Positions 15,568-25,138 of a stretch of 64,000 nt of DNA are shown here, one piece after another. The translations under genes were made by a program, and so were the position numbers. Source of the stretch: Aneurinibacillus thermoaerophilus (lineage in GTDB: Bacteria > Bacillota > Bacilli > Aneurinibacillales > Aneurinibacillaceae). The DNA lies in contig NZ_FNDE01000011.1 in NCBI RefSeq assembly GCF_900099925.1, forward strand, positions 23,764-87,763. Direction: 5' to 3'. Within the stretch, counting starts at the first letter, position 1, and the number at the start of each line of letters is the position of its first letter. Under the pieces are notes generated by a model. It saw only the letters and a list, made by a program, of their open reading frames with translations. It had not been told where the DNA came from and did no database searches.

Positions 15568-16464
15568 ATGGTGTACTGGCGTTCCGTGCTGCTTGTATTT
15601 CTCGGTGCGTGCAGTTACGGAATATTATCAACATTCGTTAAGCTCGCATATCAAGCGGGGTTTGTGCCAGCGGAAGTCAGCGGTAGCCAGATGTTTTTGG
15701 CTATGACATTCATGTGGACGGTTGCGCTTTTATTTTCTAAGCCAAGATTGAAAAAAAAGCATTGGCCTGTGCTAATGGGAATCGGTGTGATGAGCGGACT
15801 GACCGGTGTGTTTTATTATCAATCTTTGCAATATGTCCCGGCTTCGATTGCGATTGTCCTGCTATTCCAGTTCACCTGGATCGGTGTGCTGGCAGAAGCT
15901 GTAATGGAACGGAGGCGGCCCGGCTGGGAAAAAATAGGGGCACTCGTTTTGCTTGCCATCGGTACGGTACTGGCTGGTGGCATATTTTCCTCGACATTCG
16001 GAGAGCTTAAGCTGATCGGGGTGGTATACGGACTTCTTTCCGCATTTACGTATGCGATGTTTGTTATTTTTAGCGGAAAAGCTTCAGAAGATCTTCATCC
16101 TTACACACGTTCCGCTGTCATTCTTACCGGTTCGGTACTTGTGACGTTTCTGGTTTACCCACCTGTCTTTCTTATTAATGGAGCGTTTGCGGAAGGACTG
16201 CTTGTGTATTCACTGCTTTTGGCCCTGTTCGGCGGTGTGATTCCGACGCTTTTTTTTACGCTCGGCGTGCCTCATATCGGTGGAGGGCTTGCTACGATTT
16301 TAGGTGCTGCAGAGCTTCCCATGGCCGTATTTATGTCGAATACGGTGTTGAAAGAAAGCGTAAGCGCTTGGCAATGGTTTGGCGTAGCTGTGATTTTGCT
16401 TGGAATTGCCGTACCGGAAATTGCCCGCAAATGCCGGGCGGCTGTTTTACAGAAGGCTGATTAA
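15568..16464 (+). CDS. EamA family (DMT superfamily) transporter
   Basis: A 298-residue inner-membrane transporter with ten predicted helices arranged as two EamA repeats, the typical length and layout. Substrate is unknown; relatives export amino acids or metabolites. The ATG at 15568 is preceded by AAAGGAG; a TTG 24 bases earlier overlaps that site. The stem-loop repeat at 15474-15535 is just upstream. The M42 peptidase gene follows 67 bases later on the same strand. Confidence 0.85.
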   Translation: MVYWRSVLLVFLGACSYGILSTFVKLAYQAGFVPAEVSGSQMFLAMTFMWTVALLFSKPRLKKKHWPVLMGIGVMSGLTGVFYYQSLQYVPASIAIVLLFQFTWIGVLAEAVMERRRPGWEKIGALVLLAIGTVLAGGIFSSTFGELKLIGVVYGLLSAFTYAMFVIFSGKASEDLHPYTRSAVILTGSVLVTFLVYPPVFLINGAFAEGLLVYSLLLALFGGVIPTLFFTLGVPHIGGGLATILGAAELPMAVFMSNTVLKESVSAWQWFGVAVILLGIAVPEIARKCRAAVLQKAD

Positions 16465-16531
16465 TTGGTCTTTTTGTTTTTTTCTGGTATGCTCAAGAAA
16501 GATACGAAAAAGGGTAAAGGGGTAAGATTGT

Positions 16532-17602
16532 ATGGATAAACAAATGACGCTGTTTAAACGGTTAACAGAAGCGTGCGGTGCTCCTGGATTTGAAGGAGAA
16601 GTTCGTGCCATTATAAAGGAGTACATAAGTGAAACGACAAATGAGATCGTTTTTGATAATTTGGGAAGCATTTTTGGTGTGCTGCGCGGCGACGAGAACG
16701 GCCCGAAAATTATGGTAGCTGGTCATATGGATGAGGTTGGTTTTATGGTAACACGCATTACGGATCAAGGGTTTATCCAGTTTCAGCCGCTGGGCGGATG
16801 GTGGAGCCAGGTTCTGCTGGCGCAACGCGTACAGATTATCACGAACAACGGCCCGATCATGGGCGTTATCAGTTCCATTCCACCGCATGTGTTGCCGGAA
16901 AGCAGAAAGAATAAACCGATGGATATAAAAGATATGTTCATCGATATCGGAGCGGATAATAAAGAAGACGCAGAGGAAATTGGCGTCCGTCCCGGACAGC
17001 CTATTTTGCCCGTTTGTCCGTTCACGGTAATGGGAAATCCGAAGAAGATGATGGCTAAAGCATGGGATAATCGGTATGGTTGCGCGCTTGCCGTGGAAAT
17101 GATGCAGGAAATGAAAGATGCGAAGCACCCGAACATAATTTATGGCGGAGCGACGGTGCAGGAGGAAGTTGGCTTGCGTGGCGCCGGGACGGCGGCAAAC
17201 ATGATCGAACCGGATGTGTTCTTTGCGTTGGATGCAAGTCCGGCCGGGGATATTCCGGGTCTCAAGGAAGGGATGGGCAAGCTCGGGAAAGGGCTATTGA
17301 TGCGTATTATGGACCGGACGATGGTAACGTTGCCAGGGTTGCGTGATTTTATGATTGATACGGCTGAAGAGTTAGGCATTCGTTATCAATTTTTCGTTTC
17401 TCCGGGCGGAACGGATGCGGGACGAGTACACTTGACGGGAAAAGGGGTTCCATCGGCTGTTATCGGCATTCCGGCCCGCTATATCCACAGCCACGCAGCC
17501 ATTATTCATCGCGATGATTATGAGGCGGCTAAACAGCTTTTGCTGGCGCTGTTAAAGCGCCTGGATCACGCGGCATTAAAGCGCATTAAAGAACGGCAGT
17601 AA
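16532..17602 (+). CDS. M42 family metallopeptidase (glutamyl aminopeptidase type)
   Basis: A cytosolic dinuclear-zinc aminopeptidase of 356 residues, the family length. Metal ligands and catalytic residues are visible: His65 and Asp67 (AGHMDEVGF), the bridging Asp in KAWDNRYG, Glu-Glu in VQEEVGLRG, Asp in ALDASP, and the C-terminal His in RYIHSHAAI. It would trim peptides into amino acids. A 19-base gap separates it from the next unknown gene, so the two are probably co-transcribed. Confidence 0.92.
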   Translation: MDKQMTLFKRLTEACGAPGFEGEVRAIIKEYISETTNEIVFDNLGSIFGVLRGDENGPKIMVAGHMDEVGFMVTRITDQGFIQFQPLGGWWSQVLLAQRVQIITNNGPIMGVISSIPPHVLPESRKNKPMDIKDMFIDIGADNKEDAEEIGVRPGQPILPVCPFTVMGNPKKMMAKAWDNRYGCALAVEMMQEMKDAKHPNIIYGGATVQEEVGLRGAGTAANMIEPDVFFALDASPAGDIPGLKEGMGKLGKGLLMRIMDRTMVTLPGLRDFMIDTAEELGIRYQFFVSPGGTDAGRVHLTGKGVPSAVIGIPARYIHSHAAIIHRDDYEAAKQLLLALLKRLDHAALKRIKERQ

Positions 17603-17621
17603 AACGCGGAGGGGAAGCGTC

Positions 17622-18137
17622 GTGCAGTATTTATACTTGCACAGAATTACGAATAACAAACAGCAGGAAGCACAATACGTATACCGCTTTGATGATCACA
17701 GGCTTTCTCCCGGCAATCTGGTGATTCGCAAGCTGTTTTACTGTATGTTGCAAGCATTACAGGATGAATTGACAGACGTAGAGATCGAATATAATGACGC
17801 GGAAATCGTTAAGTTTGCCGGAATGGAGAGGGCGGTGGCATTCTTGACGCTGATGGGCGCGCAGAAAGCAGAACAGCGCGAATACCGGAAGGACGGCGTG
17901 TTGTTGAGCCGGACCTTTACGACAAAGCTTACGCCTGAACGGCTTACTTACTTCTTCGGCCTTCAGGATTTGGATGAAGTGTATCGTCTTCGTTTTTTGG
18001 CTGGAGAAGAGGAAAGGATTCATCTTTATTTTGCTAGCACGTTGAGTTGTCGATTATCTTTCCAGAAAGAAGAAACGTTTCTTGCACTTTTGGAACGTCA
18101 TCGGGTGCCGCATAAAATTTTAGAGGCAAAGCGCTAA
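17622..18137 (+). CDS. Conserved-looking protein of unknown function
   Basis: A 171-residue soluble protein with no signal peptide, membrane segment or recognised motif. It is rich in Arg, Glu and aromatic residues. The start is GTG at 17622, with GGAGGGG 7 bases before it. It directly follows the M42 peptidase gene and shares its transcript by position. I do not recognise the family. Confidence 0.6.
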   Translation: MQYLYLHRITNNKQQEAQYVYRFDDHRLSPGNLVIRKLFYCMLQALQDELTDVEIEYNDAEIVKFAGMERAVAFLTLMGAQKAEQREYRKDGVLLSRTFTTKLTPERLTYFFGLQDLDEVYRLRFLAGEEERIHLYFASTLSCRLSFQKEETFLALLERHRVPHKILEAKR

Positions 18138-18258
18138 TTTTTTGTCGATTTTTGCGTAAAAACAGGTGGATTTCCTAAATTTTCTATTGTTTCTTGCTGA
18201 ATTTTATATTATTCTTTTTATGACAACTTATTCAAATGGTTGAGAGTTGTTGTTTTTT

Positions 18259-18286
18259 GGCTCCGCTTTTGCGGAGTCTTTTTTTG
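18259..18286 (+). terminator. Intrinsic terminator
   Basis: GGCTCCGC-TTTT-GCGGAGTC followed by seven Ts. It ends the M42 peptidase transcript, 120 bases after the last stop. Confidence 0.88.
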
Positions 18287-18353
18287 TCGACAAGAAGTTT
18301 GTTTGCCTCAGAAAATAAATATTAACAGGTGTGATATATACAGATGTTTTCCA

Positions 18354-18404
18354 TATACACAAAAACCCGGAGAAAGGAATGCTTCTTCCAGGTTTTTGTG
18401 TATA
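18354..18404 (-). terminator. Terminator of the cax operon
   Basis: A perfect 14-bp stem TATACACAAAAACC / GGTTTTTGTGTATA spans a 23-base loop, directly after the stop of the leftward gene at 18407. The Ts lie within and beyond the arm on the minus strand. Confidence 0.65.
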
Positions 18405-18406
18405 GA

Positions 18407-18904
18407 TTATATAATTTCGAATCCGGTAATCCCTTTAATGGGATTGTCCATGTTGCGGCCATCCCCATAATACAGGTAAACGGGACCATCTTTGCGGATC
18501 GGTTTGCCGTCGATCGCGAAACAGACAACCGCTTCATATGCCTCGCTTAAAGGAATACGTATTTCTTCACCGCTTTCCCGTTTACAAACCAGGGTAGAAG
18601 CGGTTTCGTTCGGTTCCGCGTTTTTCAGGAATGGGCCAAGGTTCATACCGTAATCGCCCACGATTTTTTTCTTTTCTGCGAACAGTTTCTCGCTTTGTTG
18701 CGTTGGGGCGACACCTTGCGTTAATTCGCGATCCCACCGTTGCCCGATTTTCATAAGAGAATCATCAGCACCTTCAGTTTTTTCTTGGCCGATGTTCGCA
18801 AAGAAATCCTCTAATTTGAATTTCCGATCATCGAAAATCCAGACGCTTGGATCAAGGGTAATGCTGTATTTTACATTGCCGCTGATGGTAATAACGTCTG
18901 CCAT
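18407..18904 (-). CDS. Protein of unknown function downstream of cax
   Basis: A soluble 165-residue protein beginning MADVITISGNVKYSITLDPSV and ending in NPIKGITGFEII. It has no signal sequence or known catalytic motif. Similar Bacillus proteins exist, but I cannot assign a function. It starts 15 bases after the Ca2+/H+ antiporter gene and shares its transcript. AGGAGTG precedes the ATG. Confidence 0.65.
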   Translation of the reverse strand: MADVITISGNVKYSITLDPSVWIFDDRKFKLEDFFANIGQEKTEGADDSLMKIGQRWDRELTQGVAPTQQSEKLFAEKKKIVGDYGMNLGPFLKNAEPNETASTLVCKRESGEEIRIPLSEAYEAVVCFAIDGKPIRKDGPVYLYYGDGRNMDNPIKGITGFEII

Positions 18905-18919
18905 ATTTTCTCACTCCTT

Positions 18920-19972
18920 TTATAGAAAGTAAAACGCGGCGCCAAGGATAACATACACGACAATGAGCAGCACGCCTTCGTACCAGTTGGTGTTTCCGTC
19001 GCGGGAGATGGACGACGCGATAAACGCGCTTACGCCGATGGCGGCTAATTCGTACGCCGTGAATATAAGATCCATCTGTTTGCCGAAGATAAGGCTAACA
19101 AAAACGAGCGTTGGTGCCACGAATAGCGCGATTTGCAGGCTGCTGCCGACCGCGATTTCCACGGACGCGCCGATTTTATTTTTCAATGCGAGGAAGATAG
19201 CTGCGCTGTGTTCGGCAGCGTTACCGACAATCGCAATCACGAAGGCACCGACGAAGATTTCGGACCAGCCGAGGGCGTGTGCCACCTCTTCAATACTATG
19301 CACCAGCCACTCGCTTGTAATCGCGACGAAGACGGTAGCCACTACCAGCATAATAATAGAGAATCCTTTCCCCCAGCGCTGTCCTTCCTCGATTTCTTCT
19401 TCAACCGCATGATCGGCCAGTTCTTCTTTATGCGTAATCATAGAGAAGATGAGCCACAGTATGTAAGCGATAATAAGAAGGCCAGCGATAATCAAACTCA
19501 GTGTGTCGATACGCTCCGGCTTCAACTGTTTAAGAAATACGGCCGGAATAAACAGCGCGATTACGGAGAGCAGCATGAGCGACGCGTTATGGCCGGCCAG
19601 AATCGGGTTAAAGCGCTGTTCTTTGAATTTTAGGCCACCAGCGATAACGCTGAGTCCAAGGACGAGCAGCAAGTTCCCGATGATGGAGCCAGTGATGCTC
19701 GCTTTCACCATGTCGAACAAACCTTCTTTAATAAGGAAAATGGCGATAATAAGTTCAGCCGCGTTGCCAAACGTAGCGTTCAGAAAGCCGCCGATGCGTT
19801 CGCCAGCGTAGTGGGCGACATTCTCCGTTGCGCGGCCGAGAAGCGCAGCCAGCATAATGATGGCCGCCGAGGTTGTGACAAATTGCAGGCCGGATGATTG
19901 GGTGAAGTAATGTGCCCAGCCGCTTAGCGCTGTCAGCGCGATGACGAGCGCAAAAAACATTTTCTGATTCAA
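18920..19972 (-). CDS. cax: Calcium/proton antiporter (CaCA family, CAX type)
   Basis: A membrane antiporter of 350 residues with about eleven helices. The two alpha-repeat signatures are present: GGFLNATFGNAAELIIAIF (helix 2-3 region) and AIVGNAAEHSAAIFLALK in the second half, with a Glu-rich loop (EEEIEEGQ) between the halves. It resembles B. subtilis YfkE, which exports Ca2+. The start is TTG at 19972, with GCGAGGG 6 bases upstream. It is first in a two-gene leftward operon and divergent from ugd. Confidence 0.9.
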   Translation of the reverse strand: MNQKMFFALVIALTALSGWAHYFTQSSGLQFVTTSAAIIMLAALLGRATENVAHYAGERIGGFLNATFGNAAELIIAIFLIKEGLFDMVKASITGSIIGNLLLVLGLSVIAGGLKFKEQRFNPILAGHNASLMLLSVIALFIPAVFLKQLKPERIDTLSLIIAGLLIIAYILWLIFSMITHKEELADHAVEEEIEEGQRWGKGFSIIMLVVATVFVAITSEWLVHSIEEVAHALGWSEIFVGAFVIAIVGNAAEHSAAIFLALKNKIGASVEIAVGSSLQIALFVAPTLVFVSLIFGKQMDLIFTAYELAAIGVSAFIASSISRDGNTNWYEGVLLIVVYVILGAAFYFL

Positions 19973-20100
19973 AAAATTCCCTCGCTTTCTTCACCGATTC
20001 CTTGATTTTTGGTTTGCGGATGAATAACCTAAACAATAGTGTAAAACAAAGAAGAAGAAAAAAGCAAAAATTTTTCACATATCGATAGGAGAAACGGAAA

Positions 20101-21405
20101 ATGAAAAAAATAGCTGTAATCGGAGCGGGATATGCGGGGCTAGCCGTAGCTACTGGTCTGGCTCATTTCGGCAACAAAATTCGCTGTTTCGATATAGATG
20201 AAAAGAAAATCGCATTGCTTTCCGAAGGAGACCTTCCGTTTTACGAACCGGAGATGGAAGAAGAGCTGCACCAGCAGGTGGCGGAGGGAAGGCTTTCATT
20301 TGAAACAAACGTTGTGGAAGGTGTCACATGGGCGGATATCGTTTTTATTGCGGTAGGAACACCAGGGATGGAAAAAGGAGCCGCTGACGTATCAGCGGTG
20401 TTGGAAGTGGCTGAAACCATCGGGCGGCATAGCGGGACGGATACGGTTGTCGTTATTAAAAGTACAGTTCCGCTTGGTACATGTGAAAAGGTGCAGGATG
20501 TGCTGCGTAAAACGGCACAAGGTCGATGGTCCTGCGATGTGGTGGCTAACCCAGAGTTCTTAAGAGAAGGGCAAGCGCTGCGAGACTTTTTCCATCCGGC
20601 TCGGATTGTTATCGGCGCGGAAAGCGAACGAGCGGTAGAAACGATGCGAGCGCTGTACGCTCCACTAGTAAAGGCCGGGGTACCGTTTTTAATCACGGAT
20701 TTCAGAACGGCGGAAATGATTAAATACAGCGCCAACAGCTTTTTGGCGATGAAAGTCGCTTTTATAAATGAAATCGCGCGGCTGTGCGATGCGATGGGGG
20801 CGGATGTCACAGCTGTGGTGAAGGCGTTGGGAGCCGATCCGCGCATTGGGAACCAGTATCTGTCGCCAGGACCTGGCTACGGAGGTTCGTGCCTGCCGAA
20901 AGATACGGAAGCATTCGCCTTGTCCGCGCGGGAAGCAGAAGCGCCGCTTACGATTGTAGAAGCGGTAATCGAAAGCAATAAACGGCATAAACTTTATGTG
21001 GCGGAAAAAGTAAAACAAGAATTTTCTGATTTAAGAGGCATTAGGCTTGCTGTTTTTGGGCTCGCGTTCAAAGCGGGAACGGACGATATGCGCGAATCAC
21101 CGGCTGTTGCCATTATCGAACAGTTACTTAAGGAAGGCGCACAAGTCTCGGTGTATGATCCGGAGGCGCTCATCAATGCGAAAAAGAGGTGGAGGAAACA
21201 GCTGGCATACGGGAAGAATCCGTATGAAACAGCAAAGGGGGCCTGCGCGGTGCTGGTATTGACTGAATGGCCCGAATTTCTTGCGCTTGATGCAGAAAAG
21301 CTGGGTAGAGTAATGGAGAAAAAAGTGTTGTTTGATTTTCGTAATTTGTATAACAGAAGCGTCTGGGAACGCGCTGGTTTTCAGTACAGAGGGATGGGGC
21401 GATAA
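20101..21405 (+). CDS. ugd: UDP-glucose 6-dehydrogenase
   Basis: Oxidises UDP-glucose to UDP-glucuronate for cell-surface polysaccharide. It has 434 residues, the family length. The NAD-binding motif GAGYAGLAVA is at the N-terminus, NPEFLREGQA in the middle, and the catalytic Cys264 is in GYGGSCLPKD; a C-terminal UDP-binding domain completes it. TAGGAGAAA precedes the ATG. No polysaccharide cluster is adjacent, so its pathway is open. It lies upstream of the iron/glycosylation cluster but has a separate promoter region between. Confidence 0.94.
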   Translation: MKKIAVIGAGYAGLAVATGLAHFGNKIRCFDIDEKKIALLSEGDLPFYEPEMEEELHQQVAEGRLSFETNVVEGVTWADIVFIAVGTPGMEKGAADVSAVLEVAETIGRHSGTDTVVVIKSTVPLGTCEKVQDVLRKTAQGRWSCDVVANPEFLREGQALRDFFHPARIVIGAESERAVETMRALYAPLVKAGVPFLITDFRTAEMIKYSANSFLAMKVAFINEIARLCDAMGADVTAVVKALGADPRIGNQYLSPGPGYGGSCLPKDTEAFALSAREAEAPLTIVEAVIESNKRHKLYVAEKVKQEFSDLRGIRLAVFGLAFKAGTDDMRESPAVAIIEQLLKEGAQVSVYDPEALINAKKRWRKQLAYGKNPYETAKGACAVLVLTEWPEFLALDAEKLGRVMEKKVLFDFRNLYNRSVWERAGFQYRGMGR

Positions 21406-21442
21406 AAAATGTTATAACAGAGAATAAGTTTCTTTCTTTTTA

Positions 21443-21471
21443 TTGACAATAGTTATCATTCGCACTAAACT
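21443..21471 (+). promoter_or_regulatory. SigmaA-type promoter overlapped by a Fur-like box
   Basis: TTGACA (21443-21448), a 17-base spacer and TAAACT (21466-21471) form a promoter. The spacer contains GACAATAGTTATCATTCGC (21445-21463), which matches the 19-bp Fur consensus at 14 positions. A second AAATGATAATAAAT stretch lies at 21485-21498. Iron repression of the downstream cluster is inferred. Confidence 0.6.
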
Positions 21472-21557
21472 ATATAGCGAACATGAAATGATAATAAATT
21501 TTACTGTATTATCTGTATTATCTTTATAAGCACCTAGAGGGAGAAGGGATTTCGATA

Positions 21558-22760
21558 ATGAAAGCATGGAAAGTATTGACCACTATAGCAGTCGCGACGA
21601 TGTTTGTACTATCTGGATGCGGTACTGGACAGGGAGCAGCTAAGCCGCAGACGGAGAGTAAACAGGCGCAGGCAACGGAAACGAAAACAGAATCGAACAA
21701 GCCGCAAGAAGGGCAATTTAATGCTACCGCTTATACTTCCGCGTTAAAAGAACTTGTTAGCTTGGTGAAGAAAGGTGAAGACAAAACGCCGGTAGATTGG
21801 GATAAGGCGCAGAAAGCATACGACGAAAAGCTGAAGCAGCACGTTCAGATGCTGGATGGAGAATATAAAGAAAAGGTTGATGAGCAGCTGACTGCAGCGC
21901 TTACCGCCGGTAAAGCGGGACAGATGCCTGCGTCAGTAGTGGGCCAAATCGTCGATAAACTGCTTCAGAAAACGGCATTTTTGACGGCACGTTACGAGTT
22001 TAAGCAGGCGGACGACAGATTTGACAATAAAGAAGAAGCGAAAAAAGCGGTAGCAACCGCAAAAGAAGTTTATGAAGCTTCTTTGAAAGGCACGATGGAG
22101 AAGCGCGATAACGCGTATCAGACTCAGCTGTTGAGCGCCATTGATACCGGATTTTCCGAAATGAACAGCGCTATTGATAAAGGTGATAAACTGGCGTACA
22201 ATCTCGGCAAACAAATGGTTGATAAATCGCTCATGAAAGGTTTCTATCTCGCTTCTGGCGGTGAAAAAGGCTACGCTTACAAAATTGAAAAAGGCGTCCA
22301 AGAAGGTGAGAAGCAGGAGAAGTTGAAAGAGATGCAGGCTGAGGGGTGGGCGTTCTTCCAATCGCTTCAGGGATACCTGTCAAAGCATGATAAGGAATCT
22401 GCGGATTATATTAACCAACAGTTTGATCTGTCCAACGATCCGAAAACGATCAAAGGTGGCAAAATAAATGCAGCGTATATTCGTGCAATTACAGCTACAG
22501 CCAAGAGTGAATATGACGAATCATTCAAAAATTGGGGACAAGACAAAGCGGTGATTACTTCTTTAGAAGGTGCGCTTTTTCTCGATATGATAAAATTGGA
22601 TTTACCGAAAGTGCTGGGAGACAAGGCGAAGGCGGATAAGCTGCTTGAACAGGCGCAACAACATTTGAATGCCGTGAAAGCAGGCGATAAGCAAAAAGCG
22701 GAAGCAATTTATAAAGAAATGACACCAGCGCTTGACAAGCTTACATCCTACGGTAAATAA
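21558..22760 (+). CDS. Helical lipoprotein at the head of the FTR1 cluster
   Basis: A 400-residue lipoprotein with lipobox LSGC (Cys21), then a Gln/Lys/Thr-rich linker and an all-helical charged body (about 55-400). Its halves look alike: segments such as YTSALKELVSLVKKGEDKTPVDWDKA and LQGYLSKHDKESADYINQQF suggest an internal duplication. Similar helical domains are found fused to the N-terminus of some bacterial FTR1 permeases, so it may bind or pass iron at the cell surface. That role is inference. GGGAGAAGGG precedes the ATG. It is the first gene after a Fur-like promoter. Confidence 0.7.
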   Translation: MKAWKVLTTIAVATMFVLSGCGTGQGAAKPQTESKQAQATETKTESNKPQEGQFNATAYTSALKELVSLVKKGEDKTPVDWDKAQKAYDEKLKQHVQMLDGEYKEKVDEQLTAALTAGKAGQMPASVVGQIVDKLLQKTAFLTARYEFKQADDRFDNKEEAKKAVATAKEVYEASLKGTMEKRDNAYQTQLLSAIDTGFSEMNSAIDKGDKLAYNLGKQMVDKSLMKGFYLASGGEKGYAYKIEKGVQEGEKQEKLKEMQAEGWAFFQSLQGYLSKHDKESADYINQQFDLSNDPKTIKGGKINAAYIRAITATAKSEYDESFKNWGQDKAVITSLEGALFLDMIKLDLPKVLGDKAKADKLLEQAQQHLNAVKAGDKQKAEAIYKEMTPALDKLTSYGK

Positions 22761-22797
22761 TTGAAAAATTATATCATAAAGAGCAGGGGGCATGGTT

Positions 22798-23559
22798 ATG
22801 AAACAATCAGCGTTCATTTCCGCCCTCTTTGTTTGCTTGCTTATGTTTACGCTTGCGCCGGTGCCGGCGTGGGCGTATTCATACGGCAATCCAAACGAAG
22901 AGGCCGTAGCGGAAAACTACAAACAAGTGGCGGCAAAATTGAATCAGGATCCTCCGGATTACAGCGGAGCGATTCAAGTATTCCAGTCTATTAAGGGAGA
23001 ACTGGACATGCACATGGGGCCTGAGCCGGCGAAAGTGATGATTCAGGCGCTTGAGGATAAAGATAAAGAAGCGGCCCTGAAAGCGTATCATCAAGTGCTC
23101 GTGCTGAACATCGCACGTCGCATGGAGAGTGTAGAAAAAGACTTTAAAAATTATGAACAAAATAAACTTTTGCTTGCAAAAGCAAGGGCTACATACGAAG
23201 CACTTTCCCCGATCGTGAAAGAAAAAGACCAAGCGCTTGACCAAAAAGTGCGCGCTGCGTTCGATGAAGCGCTTGCTTCGCTTGGCAACCCGGGCTTGTT
23301 CGGCGTTGGGATAAAAGAGCCGGATCAGGCCAAATACAAGGAAAAGAAAGAAGAGATTTATAAAACGCTACAGGACAAGTTTCAATTGAAAGACATAGAA
23401 GTTGGCCACTTTAAACCGGGCGAAGGACCGGGCAATACGGCAAACGCGAAAAAAACATCCACTGGTATCAGTGACTTGAAAAACTGGGTTCCGCTCGCGG
23501 TGATCGTGATCGTACTTGGATTCATTATTTTTCGGACGATGCGCAAACGGCGCGGATAA
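22798..23559 (+). CDS. Secreted helical protein with C-terminal membrane anchor
   Basis: 253 residues. A signal peptide ending VPAWA precedes an extracellular helical domain (about 28-215, including VLVLNIARRMESVEKDFKNYEQNKLLLAKARATYEAL), and a C-terminal transmembrane helix (VPLAVIVIVLGFIIF) is followed by basic residues. The domain resembles the extracellular N-terminal region of long FTR1 proteins. Start 22798 is favoured over 22792 by the spacing from AGCAGGGGG. It sits 37 bases after the lipoprotein gene and only 3 bases before the glycosyltransferase gene, so translation is probably coupled. Confidence 0.7.
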   Translation: MKQSAFISALFVCLLMFTLAPVPAWAYSYGNPNEEAVAENYKQVAAKLNQDPPDYSGAIQVFQSIKGELDMHMGPEPAKVMIQALEDKDKEAALKAYHQVLVLNIARRMESVEKDFKNYEQNKLLLAKARATYEALSPIVKEKDQALDQKVRAAFDEALASLGNPGLFGVGIKEPDQAKYKEKKEEIYKTLQDKFQLKDIEVGHFKPGEGPGNTANAKKTSTGISDLKNWVPLAVIVIVLGFIIFRTMRKRRG

Positions 23560-23562
23560 ACG

Positions 23563-25062
23563 ATGAAGCGCGCAGCATTGATAACCTTCTTGGCGTTGCT
23601 TGTCCGTCTGCCGTTTTTGGCGCAAGGACCGGGTGGATGGGATGATGTGGATTTTGCGTTAGGGCTGCAAGAGTATGATTTGGCAGCGATGCAGCCTCAT
23701 TTTCCCGGTTACCCGATATATATGCTGGTTGCGTTTTTATTCGGCAGTTTGACTGACAATCCCTTTCTTGCGCTGTCCGCGCTATCCGCCGTGGCGGCAT
23801 CGCTTACCGTTTTCCCGTTATATAGCATCTCTTTACGTTGCGGCGGAAAGCGGGTGGCTGATGCCGCTTGCTTGTTGTGGGCTGTAGCGCCGCTTTCGGT
23901 TGTGCTCGGGACGCAGCCGTTATCAGACAGCTTTGGTACATTGCTGGCCACATTGCTTGTCGCAAGCAGTCTTCGTGCGCTGGATGGAACGCTTGGCGAA
24001 CGGCGACGAGCACTGGCTCTTTTGGTGAGCGGGATTTTGCTTGGACTTTTGTACGGTGTACGGGTGTCATATATCATGCTGGGAGCTGTACCGCTTTGGG
24101 CCGGATATGTATATGGGCGGGATACAAAGCGGTGGATGGACGTGGCGAATGCTGCGTTTGGAGCCGCTCTTGTGTCGTTGTTATGGGTGTATGCAATGGC
24201 GGTGAACGTAGGAAGCATGCAAGGGCTGTGGGAGCTTGCGCGCGCTTTTACTGGCGGTCATTTCTCCGATTGGGGTGGCGCGTACACCGGGGGAAATATC
24301 ATGGAGCGTTTTGGCTATTGGATGTTACGCCAGTGGCTGGCGGCGGGGCTGGGCGCGCCATGGCCGGGACAGCACTGGATAAGTCTGGGCGTGCTTGTTC
24401 TTTTGCCGGTAGCTCTGGTCGGATGGTGGATGGTGCAAAAGAAAGTGCGTCGGACAGCGCGTACACGTTGGCGTGAAGCCGGACTTTTTTTTATGTGGAT
24501 TGTTCCGTATTTTTGGTGGGCGTTTTTTGCTCAGAATGTAGAGAAACCGCGCCATATTTTGCCGTTGCTTGTTCCTTTGCTTCAGGGACTTGCGTTTGGT
24601 TTCCTAAGCTGGCGGAGAGCAGGGAGAGTCTTTTTGCTGGCATTTGCCGCATGTATGGCGGCGGTGAGCTGGACACAGATTCATGATCAGCGGACGCAGG
24701 CGTCACCGATGGTGCAGCTTGCGGATTATGCCGCGCTACATTTGCCGGCTTCAGGTGTAGTGTACACATACGAAGAAGAACGAGTGATGCGTTATCGTCA
24801 TCCGTCGCTACAGGTGGTTCGTTTGCGCGGCTGGCCTGTGTTTCAAACATCGGTTCTTAGCCTGAGAGCGCAGCCTGAATCCGTGTTTATGACCGATGCG
24901 GTCTTGGAAGGCTTTCATAAACCGATCTTGCGGCAATATGTCAGGGAACGCGCACGTTTTACGGGAAACCCTTGGCTGTACCCGACGTATCATCGCATTA
25001 TTTTGTATGAGATTCGTCCAGATCGGAAAGTGGAATGGCGCAATTGTATCCGAAATGGATAA
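23563..25062 (+). CDS. GT-C fold membrane glycosyltransferase (GT39/ArnT-like)
   Basis: A 499-residue polytopic protein with about ten to eleven helices and an acidic first loop (GWDDVDFALGLQEYD) typical of GT-C enzymes that use lipid-linked sugar donors. HFPGYPIYM resembles the conserved short motif after the first loop. The C-terminal about 110 residues are extracytoplasmic. Expected role is transfer of a sugar from polyprenyl-phosphate to an exported protein or polymer; the acceptor is unknown. It starts 3 bases after the anchored helical protein gene. The DPM-type synthase at 27553 could make its donor. Confidence 0.75.
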   Translation: MKRAALITFLALLVRLPFLAQGPGGWDDVDFALGLQEYDLAAMQPHFPGYPIYMLVAFLFGSLTDNPFLALSALSAVAASLTVFPLYSISLRCGGKRVADAACLLWAVAPLSVVLGTQPLSDSFGTLLATLLVASSLRALDGTLGERRRALALLVSGILLGLLYGVRVSYIMLGAVPLWAGYVYGRDTKRWMDVANAAFGAALVSLLWVYAMAVNVGSMQGLWELARAFTGGHFSDWGGAYTGGNIMERFGYWMLRQWLAAGLGAPWPGQHWISLGVLVLLPVALVGWWMVQKKVRRTARTRWREAGLFFMWIVPYFWWAFFAQNVEKPRHILPLLVPLLQGLAFGFLSWRRAGRVFLLAFAACMAAVSWTQIHDQRTQASPMVQLADYAALHLPASGVVYTYEEERVMRYRHPSLQVVRLRGWPVFQTSVLSLRAQPESVFMTDAVLEGFHKPILRQYVRERARFTGNPWLYPTYHRIILYEIRPDRKVEWRNCIRNG

Positions 25063-25086
25063 TTGATTTCACCCGTTCTTCCACTT

Positions 25087-25112
25087 ATAATGAGAATGAA
25101 AATAATTATTGA
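25087..25112 (+). promoter_or_regulatory. Fur-like box upstream of the FTR1 gene
   Basis: ATAATGAGAATGAAAATAATTATTGA lies in the 76-base gap before the permease gene. Its first part is identical over 11 bases to the strong Fur box at 36719, and the second part fits TGAAAATAATTATTGA, a 7-1-7-like arrangement. It suggests a second iron-regulated promoter inside the cluster. Confidence 0.55.
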
Positions 25113-25138
25113 TTAGTGATTTTGAGGGAGTGGCGAGC

